Source of the DNA: Codonopsis lanceolata
Taxonomy: Eukaryota; Streptophyta; Magnoliopsida; Asterales; Campanulaceae
DNA: 64,000 nt
NCBI GenBank assembly: GCA_013146195.2
Contig: CM028379.1
Coordinates: forward strand, 112,648,168 to 112,712,167
Direction of reading: 5' to 3'
The position numbers and the translations under genes were made by a program. Positions 10,008 through 22,012 of the stretch are shown here, one piece after another. The first letter of the stretch is position 1. Every line of letters begins with the position of its first letter. Below the pieces are notes generated by a model, which was not told the DNA's origin, did not search any database, and was given only the letters and a program-made list of their open reading frames with translations.

Positions 10008-10349
10008 AAGGTGAAGCGAACATGTCTTAATGTGAGATTCCCGGGGTGCGACCCGTGCCCCGCGCGCCCTTGGATAGTGGTGCGCGTATGTGCGGATGCG
10101 GGACACCACTGCTCTCGTTCCACCCTCCCTTGTTTAGGGGAAGACGAAATCAAAAGTGCGAGAGGAGTGCTGTCTATGTTAGCATGTTGGAATGTGTCTT
10201 GGTTGCCTTTAGTGGATTTTGTATCCAATATGGGAACTTATGGTTTCCCGCATCAAGTTATCCCTTTTTTAGGGGATACTGTGATATGTGAATGCATTAC
10301 CCTTTCATTCTCATTTTCCCTTTTTAGGGAAAACGGAAAAGTGCAAAAA

Positions 10350-10725
10350 GGATATTGCGACGCCCCACTATGGATTTTATTAAAAATAGTCTTATGGCCC
10401 GTTCAGATCGCTATGGGAGCTTTGGGTTTCCCGCATCAAGTTATCCATTTTTTTAGGGGATATCAGGATATGAGAATACATCACCCTTTCATTCTCATTT
10501 TCCCTTTTTAGGGGAAAACGGAAAAGTGCAAAAAAGGATATTGCGACGCCCCCACTATGGATTTTATTAAAAATAGTCTTATGGCCCGTTCAGATCGCTA
10601 TGGGAGCTTTGGGTTTCCCGCATCAAGTTATCCATTTTTTTAGGGGATATCAGGATATAAGAATACATCACCCTTCCATTCCCATTCTCCATTTTTTAGG
10701 GAAGAGCGAAAAAGTGCAAAGAAGG
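10350..10725. repeat. Tandem ~180 bp units inside the Tat LTR
   Basis: Two consecutive units contain GCGACGCC...CCACTATGGATTTTATT, ATGGCCCGTTCAGATCGCTA and TTTCCCGCATCAAGTTATCC. Unit number differs among the five LTR copies, the likely cause of their 1.65-2.04 kb length range. Confidence 0.75.
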
Positions 10726-11688
10726 AGTGTTGCGAGGCCCCACTGGATCTGAAAGTTTTAGAGTCGTCATCTTTATTTTAAGGAAAAATAAACCAAAACC
10801 AAATAAAAGAAAAATAAACCAAAGAAAAAGAAAACGGGTTCGAAGGCTAAGGTACGAGTTGGGAAGGTGCTAGGCACCCAACTCGCCATTTCGGTCTCAA
10901 AAGTGGTTTTTGGCTGAAGTATGCTTATTGTTATATTTATTTAGCAAATAAATAAAGTATTAAAAGATGGGAAATTAAAGCAAATACATCTATGGCTAGA
11001 TTATTTACGGACTCGCAGCCATTTCTTTACAATAATTACAGACATATTTAAGAATATTTGGCCATTATAACGGCTCTTTTACATAATATTTCCTATTCTA
11101 ATCCGGGCAGCACAACGGCTTATATTGGCTACATTGTGCCGGATTTAAATAACAATTTTAAAAATAAAAAGACAGAAAAGTAAATAAATAAAATAAATAA
11201 CGCCCTTAAAGGCTTTACCTTTTAGAGCGGTGGTGTGCTCGCTCTGTCCTTCAGGGAGAGGGAGTCTTTTTTGTTGTTTGTTGTGTGGTTGTTATTTTGA
11301 TTTGGGCAGAGTGATTGCTTATTTCAGAGACTTTTAGCTTGTCAACTCGGGCAGAGTGACAGCTTATTTTGGTAGGTTTTGGCTTTTTTGGTTGGGCGGA
11401 ACCACGGCTTAGTTTTTTGGTTTTTCAGCTCATTACTCGGGCAGAGTAACAGCTTACTTTGGGATTTTTGGGCCGGGGAAGTGAGGTGGATACCTAACAA
11501 TTAGGTTAGGGATTACTTATAACCTATGGATATTTATTTTGGCGGAGTTTGGACGGGGTTTGGAGACTTTAGGGGCTTCCACTCACCTATCTCACACCTC
11601 TCGTACTAATATTTCTACGAATAATCGGAGACAGAGCTTCGTCTCGGTTTTCTCTACCGACGAACAAGTGAGAAGGACCCGAGGCCTT

Positions 11689-11697
11689 CTATTTATA
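11689..11697 (-). promoter_or_regulatory. TATA box in Tat LTR (3' LTR of A)
   Basis: TATAAATAG on the minus strand, about 370 bases into the LTR in its sense direction. Equivalent sites are at 30587-30595 and 35303-35311 (minus), and 44305-44313 and 53711-53719 (plus). They agree with the LTR orientation inferred from PBS and PPT. Confidence 0.6.
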
Positions 11698-11814
11698 GTC
11701 GAGAGCAGGAGTCATCGGAATTTCGAAGTTTCTTCCAATTGCTTTGATCGGCTTGTACTCCAAGCTTCAAGACTTGTACCTTCTGTTTACTGAAGAGAGC
11801 AACAGTGGAATTTC

Positions 11815-11894
11815 TGGTGCGGCCAAGGGACTCCTTGGTGCGGTACCATCAGCTTCATGTGGTGGCACCAAGGCCCTTGGTGCGGCACCCATGG
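11815..11894. promoter_or_regulatory. GGTGCGGCACC-type motif cluster in Tat LTR U3
   Basis: GGTGCGGCCAAGG, CCTTGGTGCGG, TGGTGGCACCA and CCTTGGTGCGGCACC lie within 80 bases, upstream of the TATA box in LTR sense. Counterparts are at 30715-30745, 35431-35510, 44151-44184 (degenerate) and 53535-53595. Similar clusters lie before the antisense DUF7745 genes (23483-23542 and 38748-38808). Confidence 0.65.
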
Positions 11895-12067
11895 CACTAT
11901 TCAGGTTTGTTTTTCACACTTTCACCCATCGCAGTTCACTGTTTCGCGTATCCTGCTTTGCCTTTCGCATTTTTAACTCATGTAACTTGACATTTGTTAA
12001 GTTTTGAAAGTTCTTGATATCTTATGTCAGAGTCACATACCAGGGGTACGAAATTGGGGTGTCTACA

Positions 12068-12840
12068 GAGCCCCTCAACGATGGAGTCTACGGGTAACCC
12101 AAGGCTTATTGAGTAGACGAACATCGTTGATAAACAATAGACTCTCCAATTTCGTTCATTTCAAAACGGAGAATGCAATTGGTAGCGCTTATAATGCACG
12201 CTTTATCATGCTATCCAAACTCCATAACCTAGACATTTTTAGCCTGCTATAAAAGGTTACCGTAGTTTTAAGCGTGCATATGAATTTAAAGTGCTCGATG
12301 GTCGACCTACTAACGTAGGTCGCCACGTATTCCCCTATTAAAGGAAATCAGATCAAACGTAGTTCAAAGCCAAAACCTAAACTACAACCAAGTGAGGATG
12401 TCATGTTCCTCTGTCAAGCCCGATCGAGAACACAACAGAAAAAGATTTTGTGTTTTTAAAAAGTCGTATCCAACGGCCGAGAATCCGCCGAATACCGGTA
12501 TGAAGATTTGAATGTTTTTCGGGAACCACATTTCAACCAGTTAAGACCTTGTCATTGAAACATGTTAAGAAGAATTTTCAAAGTTGTGTCCGGCTGGTCG
12601 ATGCCTTGTTTCCAAACATAACCAGAAAACTGCACTCAACCGATAAAAATCCGTCGTCAAGCACGACAAAGCAAACTTTCTTCAAGTATTTTCGAAAATT
12701 GTGAAGTGGAAAACATTATTTTTCCTTTCCTTTTTCTCGCTCTCTCTGTTTTTTTTCTTCAAATATTCCTCTTTTTTTTGTATTTTTGCAATATTCCTCT
12801 TTTTTTGTATTTTTGAAATATTCCTCTTTTTTTTGTTTTT
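12068..12840 (-). other. PPT and 3' internal sequence of Tat element A
   Basis: Bases 12068-12079 read GTTGAGGGGCTC on the minus strand, directly before the 3' LTR, and serve as the PPT; the same word precedes the LTRs at 43974 and 53361. Upstream is non-coding sequence shared with 43.1-43.97 kb and 52.58-53.36 kb. Near the copia insertion it contains AAATATTCCTCTTTTTTT-type tandem units (about 12,765-12,835) that continue at 19305-19356. Confidence 0.75.
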
Positions 12841-13072
12841 TGTTATGAAAGTCTTCTGGCCTACCCATAGGCACCCCATAGGCACGTGAACATATTGCAT
12901 TGAATGGTGTAGTGCAGAAACTCATCCCCCTCTGTAATGCTCTATTATTTGCGTCCCTCCTTCGGCTATAAATACTGAGGAGTGGAATGCTATTGGAAAC
13001 GCATGAATCCTCCGAATAATTCTCTCTCTTTCTCTCATACTCTTCGTTATATTTTGTGGTTACTTTATAACA
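12841..13072 (+). repeat. 5' LTR of nested copia element (232 bp)
   Basis: Starts TGTTATGAAAGTC and ends CTTTATAACA. Contains a TATA-like CTATAAATAC near 12967. It differs from the 3' LTR by a 6-base GGCATA-type gain, a CT repeat-length change and a few substitutions. Confidence 0.92.
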
Positions 13073-13086
13073 CGTTATCAGCACGA
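13073..13086 (+). other. Likely primer-binding site of nested copia element
   Basis: CGTTATCAGCACGA directly follows the 5' LTR. TTATCAGCACGA is often seen at this position in plant copia elements. The primer tRNA cannot be named from the sequence alone. Confidence 0.5.
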
Positions 13087-13788
13087 TTGTTCTACTGTTA
13101 ACAATCCCAATCGGTAAAATTTTCTACCGATATATTATTTATTCTATGTCTCTGTTTTATTTCAATATATATCGTATATCACCATTATTAAGAAAAGGTT
13201 GGCTGAGCCACCGTCGATAATATATGGTGAGATGACGAAATAATAATTTATTATTTAACGCATAATATATATGTTCGTTGATGCTTGTGCGGAAATAACC
13301 CCAAGCTATAAACTGAATATTTATATATATACATATATTTCAATTCTATATATGACTAACTTTATATACATATATATTTATTACTGACTTATAAACACCC
13401 ACAGAAAGGCTTGCCGAGTAGCGTGGCGTGAATATATATGTATGCTATATAATAGCTGTATAAAGTTGACTGACAAATATTAATGCGGAGTTATTTTATT
13501 TATTGCTCCTAATAAGTTTTATATTTATTCATAATATAAATGCAATTCTATTAAATCAGAATTTTTACATTTTTACCCCTATCCTATAACGGCTAGTTAA
13601 CGGCTATATAACGGCTATAAACTAGCTAGTTACCGATTTTTATTTATCTCCTCCAACGGTAATAAACGGCTAGTTAACGGTCATAAACGGTCATTTTTCT
13701 CTCCATATATACCGTAACATTTTAATAGATTACTCACATTTTTACTATCTCATTACAAACTCTCAATATCATATCTTCTTCTACAAAA

Positions 13789-13977
13789 ATGTTCCCTCCA
13801 ATGTTGATGATTATTATCATACTTGTTATTGCATGCACTGCAATGGTTTTTGTTGCTGAATTCCCTCCAAATGATTTTGAGATTTTTATTATCTTGCTTT
13901 GTATCATGTATGTCCTGTTAGCAATTACAATAGCTTTCAACATACATTTTAACATGTATCGATTGATTATCGTATGA
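13789..13977 (+). CDS. Small hydrophobic ORF in the copia leader (62 aa)
   Basis: ATG at 13789 opens a 62-codon frame between the PBS and gag. The product is almost entirely hydrophobic: one Ile/Leu/Val/Met-rich segment near residues 5-24 and a second near 32-52, separated by a short polar stretch with FPPNDFE. It would be predicted as a two-pass membrane peptide. It contains no stop although gag and pol downstream are full of them. AT-rich DNA readily encodes Ile/Phe/Leu runs, so chance is a real alternative. I know no family for it. Confidence 0.3.
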   Translation: MFPPMLMIIIILVIACTAMVFVAEFPPNDFEIFIILLCIMYVLLAITIAFNIHFNMYRLIIV

Positions 13978-14043
13978 ATAAAATTTCCATGTCATCATTT
14001 TATTAATATATATATGTTTCATTTTTATAGTTTTTCTTCACAA

Positions 14044-15114
14044 ATGGCAAACATTGCTAAGCTTGAATTTGAAAGGCTCGACATAACTGGGAAAAACTAT
14101 ATGTCTTGGAAAATAGATGCCGAAACCCACCTGGCCGCCAGAAGCCTCGAAAATACTATCCAACAAAATAATAGTGAATGGATAAGTAACCAACACCGGG
14201 CTCAAGCCATGATTTTCCTACGACACCACGTCCACGAAGACCTAAAGATGGAGTACATCACGGTGAATGATCCACTCGTCTTTTGGGAGAGTTTGAACGA
14301 AAGATATGACCATTTGAGAACGGCCATTCTCCCAAAAGCACACTATGATTGATTCATATCCGCCTACAAGATTTTAAAACCATTAATGAATATAGTTCAA
14401 TGATGTATAGAATAACCTCACGCTTGAAATTATGTGGGGAAACCATCACCGAATATGATATGTTGGAGAAGACTTTCTCCACATTTCATGCCTCGAATAT
14501 GCTCCTCGCAGCTAAAGAATATCGAGAGAAGGGTTTTAAAAGGTACTCGAATTGATCTCTTGCCTACTTGTAGTCGAACGTAATAATGAGATTCTAATGA
14601 AGAATCATGAATCTCGACCGATCAGTTCATTCCATTCCCAGTCGAATGGGACTATGTATGATGAAGGCCAAGAGCTGGGCGTGGTAGTGGTCGTGGTCGC
14701 GTGGTCGAGGCCAAGGAAATCATGGACAAGGCCGAGTCGTGGTCGAAATCAAGGCCGAGGAAGAGGCCGCGACGAAATAACTTTCGCCGCCATCATCATC
14801 ATCCGTATAATGGAAATTCCTCTCGCCACCGAAGTGGAACAGATGATGATAGAAACACCTCCTCGAGTAGGCAAAATGTAAGGCCCAAACAATGAAGAGA
14901 GTTCATGTTTTAGGTGTGGCATGACAGCCACCGGGCACGCACATGCCGAACGGCCAAACATCTAGTTGATCTTTATGAGAGATCACAAAAAGGAAAGAAT
15001 GTAGAGACAAATTTCCTTGAAAATGATCCTCAAGATCTTCATTTTGATTTCTGTGATATGGTTAACGCCGACATGACCAATACCATTAGTGATGATATTG
15101 GTCATGAACAATAA
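14044..15114 (+). pseudogene. Copia gag remnant
   Basis: ATG at 14044 begins an open frame with the copia gag start (F-R-L-D-I-TGKNYMSW-I, UBN2-like capsid domain). A frameshift near 14349 moves the frame (14349-14555), and further shifts follow. A CX2C zinc knuckle (CFRCGMTATGHARTC, around 14910-14955) carries a two-residue insertion relative to CX2CX4HX4C, so zinc binding is probably lost. The following AKHLVDLYERS is the usual post-knuckle segment of this copia gag type. Gag packages element RNA into cytoplasmic virus-like particles. Not functional here. Confidence 0.85.
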
Positions 15115-15318
15115 ATGAACATAGGAATGAAGCTATGGTCCGAGTTTAGATAAAAAGCGTGGAAAAAGTAACATGTTGTTATGTAGGAACATTATCTCGC
15201 TTTTTCCTATGTATACTAGCATGCTTACAATAAAGTTTATATATGCATTTTGCATTCAATGTGTTATCATATTTATTCATCTTATTTTACTTTCTCTCAT
15301 ATTGAAATAGATCACAAA

Positions 15319-18300
15319 TATGTCTCGAATCCAAAATCCAAGAGAGGAGATTTATGTCTTGCAGAATGCTACTACGCATACCATACTTAAAAATAAGAAA
15401 TATTTTTCTTATCTAAAAATTGACAATGCTAATGTCAACACTATATCCGTAATGCCAAAATAATTGAAGGATTTGGCAAGGCAATTTTCCTAATGCCCGG
15501 AGGTACGAAATTTATAATAAATAATGCATTATTCTCTCCTAAGTCTCAAAGAAACTTGTTAAGTTTCAAAGACATTCGTCTCGAATGGATATCATATTGA
15601 GACTATGAATAAGGGGAATGATGAATATCTTTGATTACCTCAAACACTTCCGAAGCAAGTGTATATTGGAAAAATTGTCATCTCTATCATCCGATTGTAT
15701 AGTACAATCATAAGAATATTTGAATCATATTCTACAAGAAACCCGAAGTTTATCGAAACATTTAAAGCCCGGCATGATAGATTGGGGCATCCAGATCAAT
15801 AATGATGCGTAGAATTATAGAGAATTCTAGTGGTCATCCATTGAAAAACCGTAAGATTTTTCAATCTAATGAACTCCTTTGTGAGGCTTGTTCTCAAGGA
15901 AAGTTGATAATTAGACCATCACCAACTAAAGTTGGATATGAATCACCATCGCTTTTGGAACGAATTCGTGGTGATATATGTGTGACCTATCCATCCACTA
16001 AGTGGACCATTCCAATACTTTATGGTATTGATTGATGCTTCTAGCAAATGGTCGCACGTATGTCTATTATCAACTCGTAATACGGCATTTGCCAAATTCC
16101 TTGCACAAATAATCAAGCCGAGAGCACAATTCCTGCATTATATGATCAAGAAAGTGAGACTTGATAATGCTTTGGTGAATTTACATCTCAAGCATTCAAT
16201 GATTATTGTATGGCAATAGGGATCGATGTTGAACATCCAAGAGCCCATGTTCATACACAAAATGGTTTGGTGAATCGTTGATCAAACGTATTCAACTTAT
16301 TGCCGCACCATTAATGATGAGAACAAAGTCGCCTACTGTATGGGGTCATGTTGTTTTACATGCATGCAAGACCGATTCGCCTAAGGCCAAGTGTATATCA
16401 TAAATACTCCCCTAATAGCTTGGCATTCTGGGCGAGAGCCGAATCTATCCCATCTAAGAGTTTTTGGTTGTGCGGTATATGTACCAATTGCTCCACCACA
16501 ACGCACAAAGATGGGACCACAAAGGAGATTGGGAGTATATGTTGGGTATGAATCCCTTCTATAATAAAATATCTTGAACCAAAAACGGGTGACGTCTTTA
16601 CGGACGCTTTGCCGATTGTCATTTTAATGAAGACAAGTTTCCACCTTTAGGTGAAGAGGGAAACAAGTGGGAAGAGAGATCAAGTGGTGCACATCATCGT
16701 TATCGCACCTTGACCCTCCCACAAAGCAACGTGAATCGAAGTTCAAAAGATCATACATTTACAAAATGTAGCGAATCAATTGCCGATGCATTTATAGATA
16801 CAAAGAGAGTGACAAAGTCACATGTAGTCGCTTATAAATGCTCCCGCCCGAATTGAAATACCAAAAGGGCCGCCAAATGATAAAATGGCAAATGAATCTA
16901 AGACACGCTTTGGCGTGACGACCCATTGGTTCAAAGGATAAAAATCCTCGCAAAAGGAAAGTGATTGAAAATCCCCAATCACATGAAAGTGTTCGAGAAG
17001 AAACACACGATCGTGAAATTGTTCGTAAGAAACACACGATCATGCAAATCTAGTAAGCCCTCCGCAGTAATGATAACCATGAGATTTCCATTAATTACAT
17101 ATGTAATGGAAAAATATGGAACCGAGATGAAATGAAGAATATTGATGATATATTCTCTTATTCGGTATCCCAAGAAATTAATAGACTCGGACTCGACCGA
17201 TGATCCCGAGCCAAAATCAGATATCGAATGTCAAAAGAGGCATGACAAGATCAAATGGATAGATGCCATGAAGGTTGAATTAAATTCGTTGAATAAAGCG
17301 AAAAGTATTTGGATCTATCGTTCTCACACCCGTAATTGTGAAACCCATTGGATGACGATGGATTTTTGTTCGAAAGCGAAATGAGAAAAATGAGATTGTG
17401 AGATACAAGGCTCGCCTTGTTGCACAAGGTTTTTCTCAAAGGCCTGGGATTGATTATGAAGAAACGTATTCTCCTGTAATGGATGCTATTACGTTCAAAT
17501 ATCTAATCAGCCTATCGGTTTCGAAAAATCTAGATATGCATCTCATGGATGTTGTAACGGCTTATTTATACGGATCATTAGATGCCGATATTTATATGAG
17601 AATTCCTGATGGAATTAAAGTACCTGAAGCACTGAGCTCAAAGTCTAAAGAATTATGTGCAATTAAACTACAATGATCACTATATGGATTAAAACAATCC
17701 GGTCGCATGTGGTATAATTGCTTAAGTGAGCATTTGTTAAAAGACAGATATGTGAATGATCAATTATGTCCGTGTGTCTTTATAAAGAAAACAGTTGGAT
17801 TTGCTATTATCGTTGTCTATGTAGATGATCGAATATCATTGGAACTCCCAAGGAAATCAAAGAAGCTTGATTACCTAAAGGGAGAATTTGAAATGAAAGA
17901 TCTTGGGCTAACCAAATACTGTCTTGGTTTACAAATAGAACACTTTCATAGTGGAAAATTTGTACACCAATCAAATTACACAAAAAGGGTTTTGAAGCGC
18001 TTTTATATGGATAAGGCAAACCCTCTCACTAACCCCATGATTAATAGATCACTGAATATTGAAAAAGATCCATTTCGTCCTTGTGAAGATAATGAAGAAA
18101 TACTTGGTCCTGAAGTACCATACTTAAGTGCTATTGGAGCTCTTATGTACCTTGCTAATTGTACTGCATCGGATATAACATTTGCTACAAATCTATTGGC
18201 AAGATATAGTTCATCTCCATCACGAGACACCGGAATGGTATCAAGCACATATTTCGTTATCTTCAAGGGACGATCGATTTGGGATTATTTTATCCCAAAG

Positions 18301-18814
18301 GATCAAAGGATAAATTGATTGGTTTTGCGTGATGCAAGTTATTTGTCTGATCCTCATAAGGCCGATCACGCACCGGCTATGTCTTCACGATGGGTGGGTA
18401 CCGCAATTTCTGGCGTTCTCAAAAGCAAACGCTAGTTGCTACATCATCAAATCATGCTGAGATGATCGCACTTCATGAAGCCAGTCGAGAGTGTGTATGG
18501 CTTCGATCTATGACTCAGCATATTCAAAATGCCAGTGGACTACCTGTCAACAAAGACCAAGATTATTTGAAGACAATGCCGCATGTGTCGCCCAAAGTAA
18601 AGAGGGATACATCAAAAGTGACAGTCCAAACATATCCCCCTCGAAGCTCTTTTTATACACTCAAGAACTTGAAAAGAAAAAAGAGGTCAGCATCCAATAT
18701 GTTCGATCAAGTGATAATGCTGCAGATTTATTTACGAAGGCACTCCCCACTACAACCTTCAGAAAGCATGTTCACAATATTGGGATGCGAAATCTACGAG
18801 ATTTACAAAGGTGA
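15319..18814 (+). pseudogene. Copia pol remnant (protease, integrase, RT, RNase H)
   Basis: The pieces are in Ty1/copia order. A protease start (ATTHTILKNKKYFSYL, about 15.37 kb) lacks the expected catalytic Asp just before ATT. GAG-pre-integrase and zinc-binding residues follow (RLGHP, then LCEACSQGK near 15.9 kb), then integrase core fragments (GDICV, KVRLDNA). RT at 17142-18318 has the RYKARLVAQGFSQ and DVVTAYLYG motifs and the YVDD active site near 17.82 kb. RNase H at 18390-18814 includes the conserved ending SDNAADLFTKALP. Many stops and frameshifts split it, so it is dead. Confidence 0.9.
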
Positions 18815-19052
18815 TTTCTCTTGACCCTTGTCGGGTTCAAGGGGAGCATATATGGTTGTACTCTTTTTCCCTTTATCATGGTTTTTCCCACCGGGTTTTC
18901 CATGAAAAGGTTTTTAACGAGACAGCCCATGCACACAATTGGTGGCCTAAGTGGTGTACGTTTTTCCTTATGTCCGATTTTTTTTCCCTACTGGGTTTTT
19001 CGACATAAAGGTTTTTAACGAGACACACTTAGCCAACTTACAATGTTATGTT

Positions 19053-19062
19053 CAAGGGGGAG
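19053..19062 (+). other. PPT of nested copia element
   Basis: CAAGGGGGAG lies directly before the 3' LTR start at 19063. Confidence 0.8.
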
Positions 19063-19304
19063 TGTTATGAAAGTCTTCTGGCCTACCCATAGGCACCCCA
19101 TAGGCATAGGCACGTGAACATATTGCATTGAATGGTGTAGTGCAGAAACTCATCCCCCTCTGTAATGCTCTATTATTTGCGTCCCTCCTTCGGCTATAAA
19201 TACCGAGGAGTGGAATGCTATTGGAACAGACGGAATCCTCTGAATAATTCTCTCTCTCTCTTTCTCTCATACTCTTCGTTATATTTTGTGGTTACTTTAT
19301 AACA
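19063..19304 (+). repeat. 3' LTR of nested copia element (242 bp)
   Basis: Starts TGTTATGAAAGTC and ends CTTTATAACA, followed by TTTTT. Near-identical to 12841-13072 apart from small indels and substitutions, suggesting a fairly recent insertion. Confidence 0.92.
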
Positions 19305-19917
19305 TTTTTGAAATATTCCTCTTTTTTTTTTTTTGAAATATTCCTCTTTTTTTTTTTTGAAAAAAACTTTCCTTAAAAGGAAATTATTCTAAAGTCAGGG
19401 AAAGAATATTGTACATGACTTACCTTTTTGCGCCCGAGCAGCTGCCGCGGATTCGGCTGATCTTGGCATTTTTGCCACTCTTGTTGGGGAGTTTATTGTT
19501 ATCTTTTATATTCTTTTTTTCTTTTCTTCTTTTTTCTCTTTTTTTTTCTTTTTTTTTTTTTTTTCCTTCTTTTTTTTGCTGACCCGCTGGGGATATTATT
19601 TTTCTTCGTCCTCTGGTGGATGGTCGTCAATTTTTGGTTAACAAGATTAACTTCGTTAACTCTTCGTTAGGTTCAGGGACCATTTTGGAAACTTTGAAAC
19701 CTAAGGACCAAAGTGTCACAGCTTCAAACTTTGGAGGGGGAAAGGGAAAAATTCCTTTTTCCTCCCTTTATCAATGACGGGAGTGAGGGAGAGAAGCTTA
19801 CTGCTTCTCTTTCTTTCCTTCCGCCATAGCCACTGTCTTCCATTTCTTTTTTTTTTTTTTTTATTTTCGCTCCTTTTCTCGATTTTCTTCCGCCAATTTC
19901 AGTGTTTTACTTAGTAG
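19305..19917 (+). other. Tat 3' internal sequence, upstream region of the antisense PMD gene
   Basis: Continues the T-rich tandem units interrupted by the copia insertion, then non-coding sequence shared with 42.54-43.1 kb in inverted orientation. The last ~150 bases before the ATG at 19918 are CT-rich and look like a plant 5' UTR. I see no clear TATA box here. Confidence 0.6.
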
Positions 19918-20857
19918 ATGACATCTTTTTCACGTTCCAGGAAGGGGAAGGTACCCATGCACCCAGAATCTGACGAGAGTAGGAGAGAGCCTCCTCGCTT
20001 GGTCCGGAATAAACTCAACTACCGGTATTCCAATAATGGCTGGGGCAACATTTTGCGAGATCGGAACACTCATGTGTCCAATCTTCCTCCCACCACTGTA
20101 AGATTCTTTCTTTTTTTTCGAGATTTTTCTGATTATATTTCAGATCTGCTAAATTTCTGCACTGTTTGGAACTTTTGGAGCACTCCTGACTTTATTAGTA
20201 ATGTATATGTATGTCCTATTTATGTCTAAATGATGTAATTAAATGATAATGCATGAAATTTCTATGATTTATTTTTGCGATGCATGATTTGAACTAGTGG
20301 TCACTATTTGACCCTACTATGCATGATTTATATTCTAAATACAAATAAGGCTATATGATGCATGTTTTACACTAAAACATATTTTTGCATGCAATAGAAT
20401 CGCGAGACGGACTTTTCGGAATACAAGTTAAATTTTTCCGAAATGCATTTTCGGGCATATTTTCGGATAAAAACAGGACAAAACAGATATTTTTTATGCC
20501 CTTAGATTCATTTCTCAAGCATGCAATTGCTGCAGAGACATAGTAAATGCCACAAAAATATTTATTTTGATGATTGGTGGCACTTTATCTTCTTTTTAGC
20601 GTGCCCCTATGGTAGCTTATTGGACAAATGAAATGCATATAATGGATGCATGAATTACTCTACTTGATGCAGATGCAATGCAGAACAATTATAAGATGAT
20701 GCATGAATATTTTCATACTTTATTATACACATGGTAAATGCAGCATATCATACATTTTATGATGTTTAAGATGCAAAATTAATTATTTTCATGCAAAATA
20801 AATTACACATGAAAATTGTTTTGCTTTATTATTATTTTATTTTTCAAATATATTATC

Positions 20858-20940
<83 letters not shown>

Positions 20941-21947
20941 CATTATGTAAAAGAATACAGTATGTATGTACAGCATGTAGATTCCTCTGTTTTTTTTTCG
21001 CGTAAAAGAATGATGTTTATTCACATGTAAATTTATGTACATGTATGAAAATGGTATGTGTTAACTTCAAGAATTATTTATTTTTCTTTTATTATGAACA
21101 AGGTTTTTTTTTCTTTAAGGCATGTAATGTGTTCATCATTTATTTATTCTTATCAAAAGAATGTACAGGGAAGAAAATAAGGATAGATGACTTACCTTTT
21201 CTCATCTTCTCTCTTTTTTTTAGATTCGCAGGGAATTCCAGAGGGCGCGGGTATCATGTGCCAATGTTGCTGAGATCTACGCCATGTTACCCGAGGCGGC
21301 GAAGTTATTGGTGGAGGGGTCTGGTTTCAGCGTCTTCATGCATTCCTTCACCCACTTCACCAGCTATCTGCCTATCTTTGATGTGCTCAGGGACTTCTGG
21401 TGGGACACCACCCATACTTTCCACTTCAGCTGGGGGGAGGCGACCATGACCCCGTGCGACTTTGCCGCGATCACGGGCATTCCTACCAGCATAGGGGAGA
21501 CCCTGGCCCCTGATTTTACTCTCCGTCATCATAGGCAGGAGGTTGTGGACCTCCTGGGTTTTGAGCCACGTTTCAAATCGATGGATGAGGTTTTTATCAG
21601 CAGCGTTCGAAGTTGGCTTCTCAACAACGCCGGGCGGGTGCCAGCTGATGATGACGCTGCCGTAACTCGAGTGGCAAGAGCGTTTCTGTTTTTATTTCTT
21701 GGCACATCGCTCTTTGCCAACTCCTCTGTCACCCCCGAGAGTTTCGCTCCGCTTGTTCGGGGACTTTGATCGGATCCTTTATATGATCGGGGACAGTGCT
21801 TGGCCGAATCAGATGCTTCTATGGATAGGGCCAGCCGGAATGACTCGCCGACTCTGAATGGGTTTGCCCCGGCGTGGGAGGTATATGCCTTTTCCTGCTC
21901 TTTTTTTTATTTTATGTATTATTGTTTTTTTTATTTTTTCTTTTTTT

Positions 21948-22012
<65 letters not shown>

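Larger units (their letters stand above)
8172..10030 (+). repeat. 5' part of a gypsy-type LTR (element E), truncated at 10030
   Basis: TGTAACAGCCGGGAATTTTCG at 8172 resembles the TGTAACACCCCG start of Tekay/Del-type LTRs. The sequence continues around the inserted PIF/Harbinger-like element (8369-9779) to 10030, where the Tat LTR begins. It contains the GC palindrome cluster at 9879-10007, as the LTRs of elements D and F do. The rest of this LTR and its element are not found on the other side of Tat element A, so a rearrangement has removed them. Confidence 0.5.
10031..12067 (-). repeat. 3' LTR of Tat element A (2,037 bp)
   Basis: On the minus strand it starts TGTAGACACCCCAATTTCG and ends CTCACA, preceded by the PPT. 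A minus-strand TATAAATAG lies at 11689-11697. It has one more copy of an internal ~180 bp unit than the 5' LTR, which explains most of the size difference (2,037 versus 1,861 bp). Five copies of this LTR family occur in the window. Confidence 0.85.
12841..19304 (+). mobile_element. Ty1/copia retrotransposon nested in Tat element A
   Basis: A full-length but decayed element of 6,464 bp. LTRs are at 12841-13072 and 19063-19304, both TGTTAT...ATAACA. It has a PPT at 19053-19062, gag and pol remnants in copia order (gag, protease, integrase, RT, RNase H), and TTTTT on both flanks (12836-12840 and 19305-19309). The flanking duplication lies in a T-rich repeat, so on its own it is weak evidence. 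The flanking Tat sequence rejoins across it, so this insertion is younger than element A. Confidence 0.92.

Noticed and set aside
10011..10511. ORFs of 80-170 codons over the Tat LTRs (also 29321-29665, 33841-34182, 45234-45612, 54596-54965)
   Set aside because: They follow the repeated LTR units, occur in several frames and strands, change with unit number, and match no protein family.
10031..12067. Reading the TGTGAG...TCTACA direction as the sense of the Tat LTR, which would put the PMD genes in sense
   Set aside because: TG/CA ends are symmetrical. The PBS next to 33824 and 55165, the PPT next to 12067, 43974 and 53361, and the TATA boxes all fix the opposite sense, matching gag-pol.
12765..12835. 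CRISPR-like repeats with spacers
   Set aside because: Short AAATATTCCTCTTTTTTT units vary in poly-T length and have no unique spacers; they belong to the Tat 3' internal sequence of a plant genome.
20791..21042. Ile/Tyr repeat ORFs on both strands
   Set aside because: They are translations of the (TA)n microsatellite in PMD intron 1. The same holds for the TA runs near 5.5, 22.0, 39.2 and 40.4 kb.
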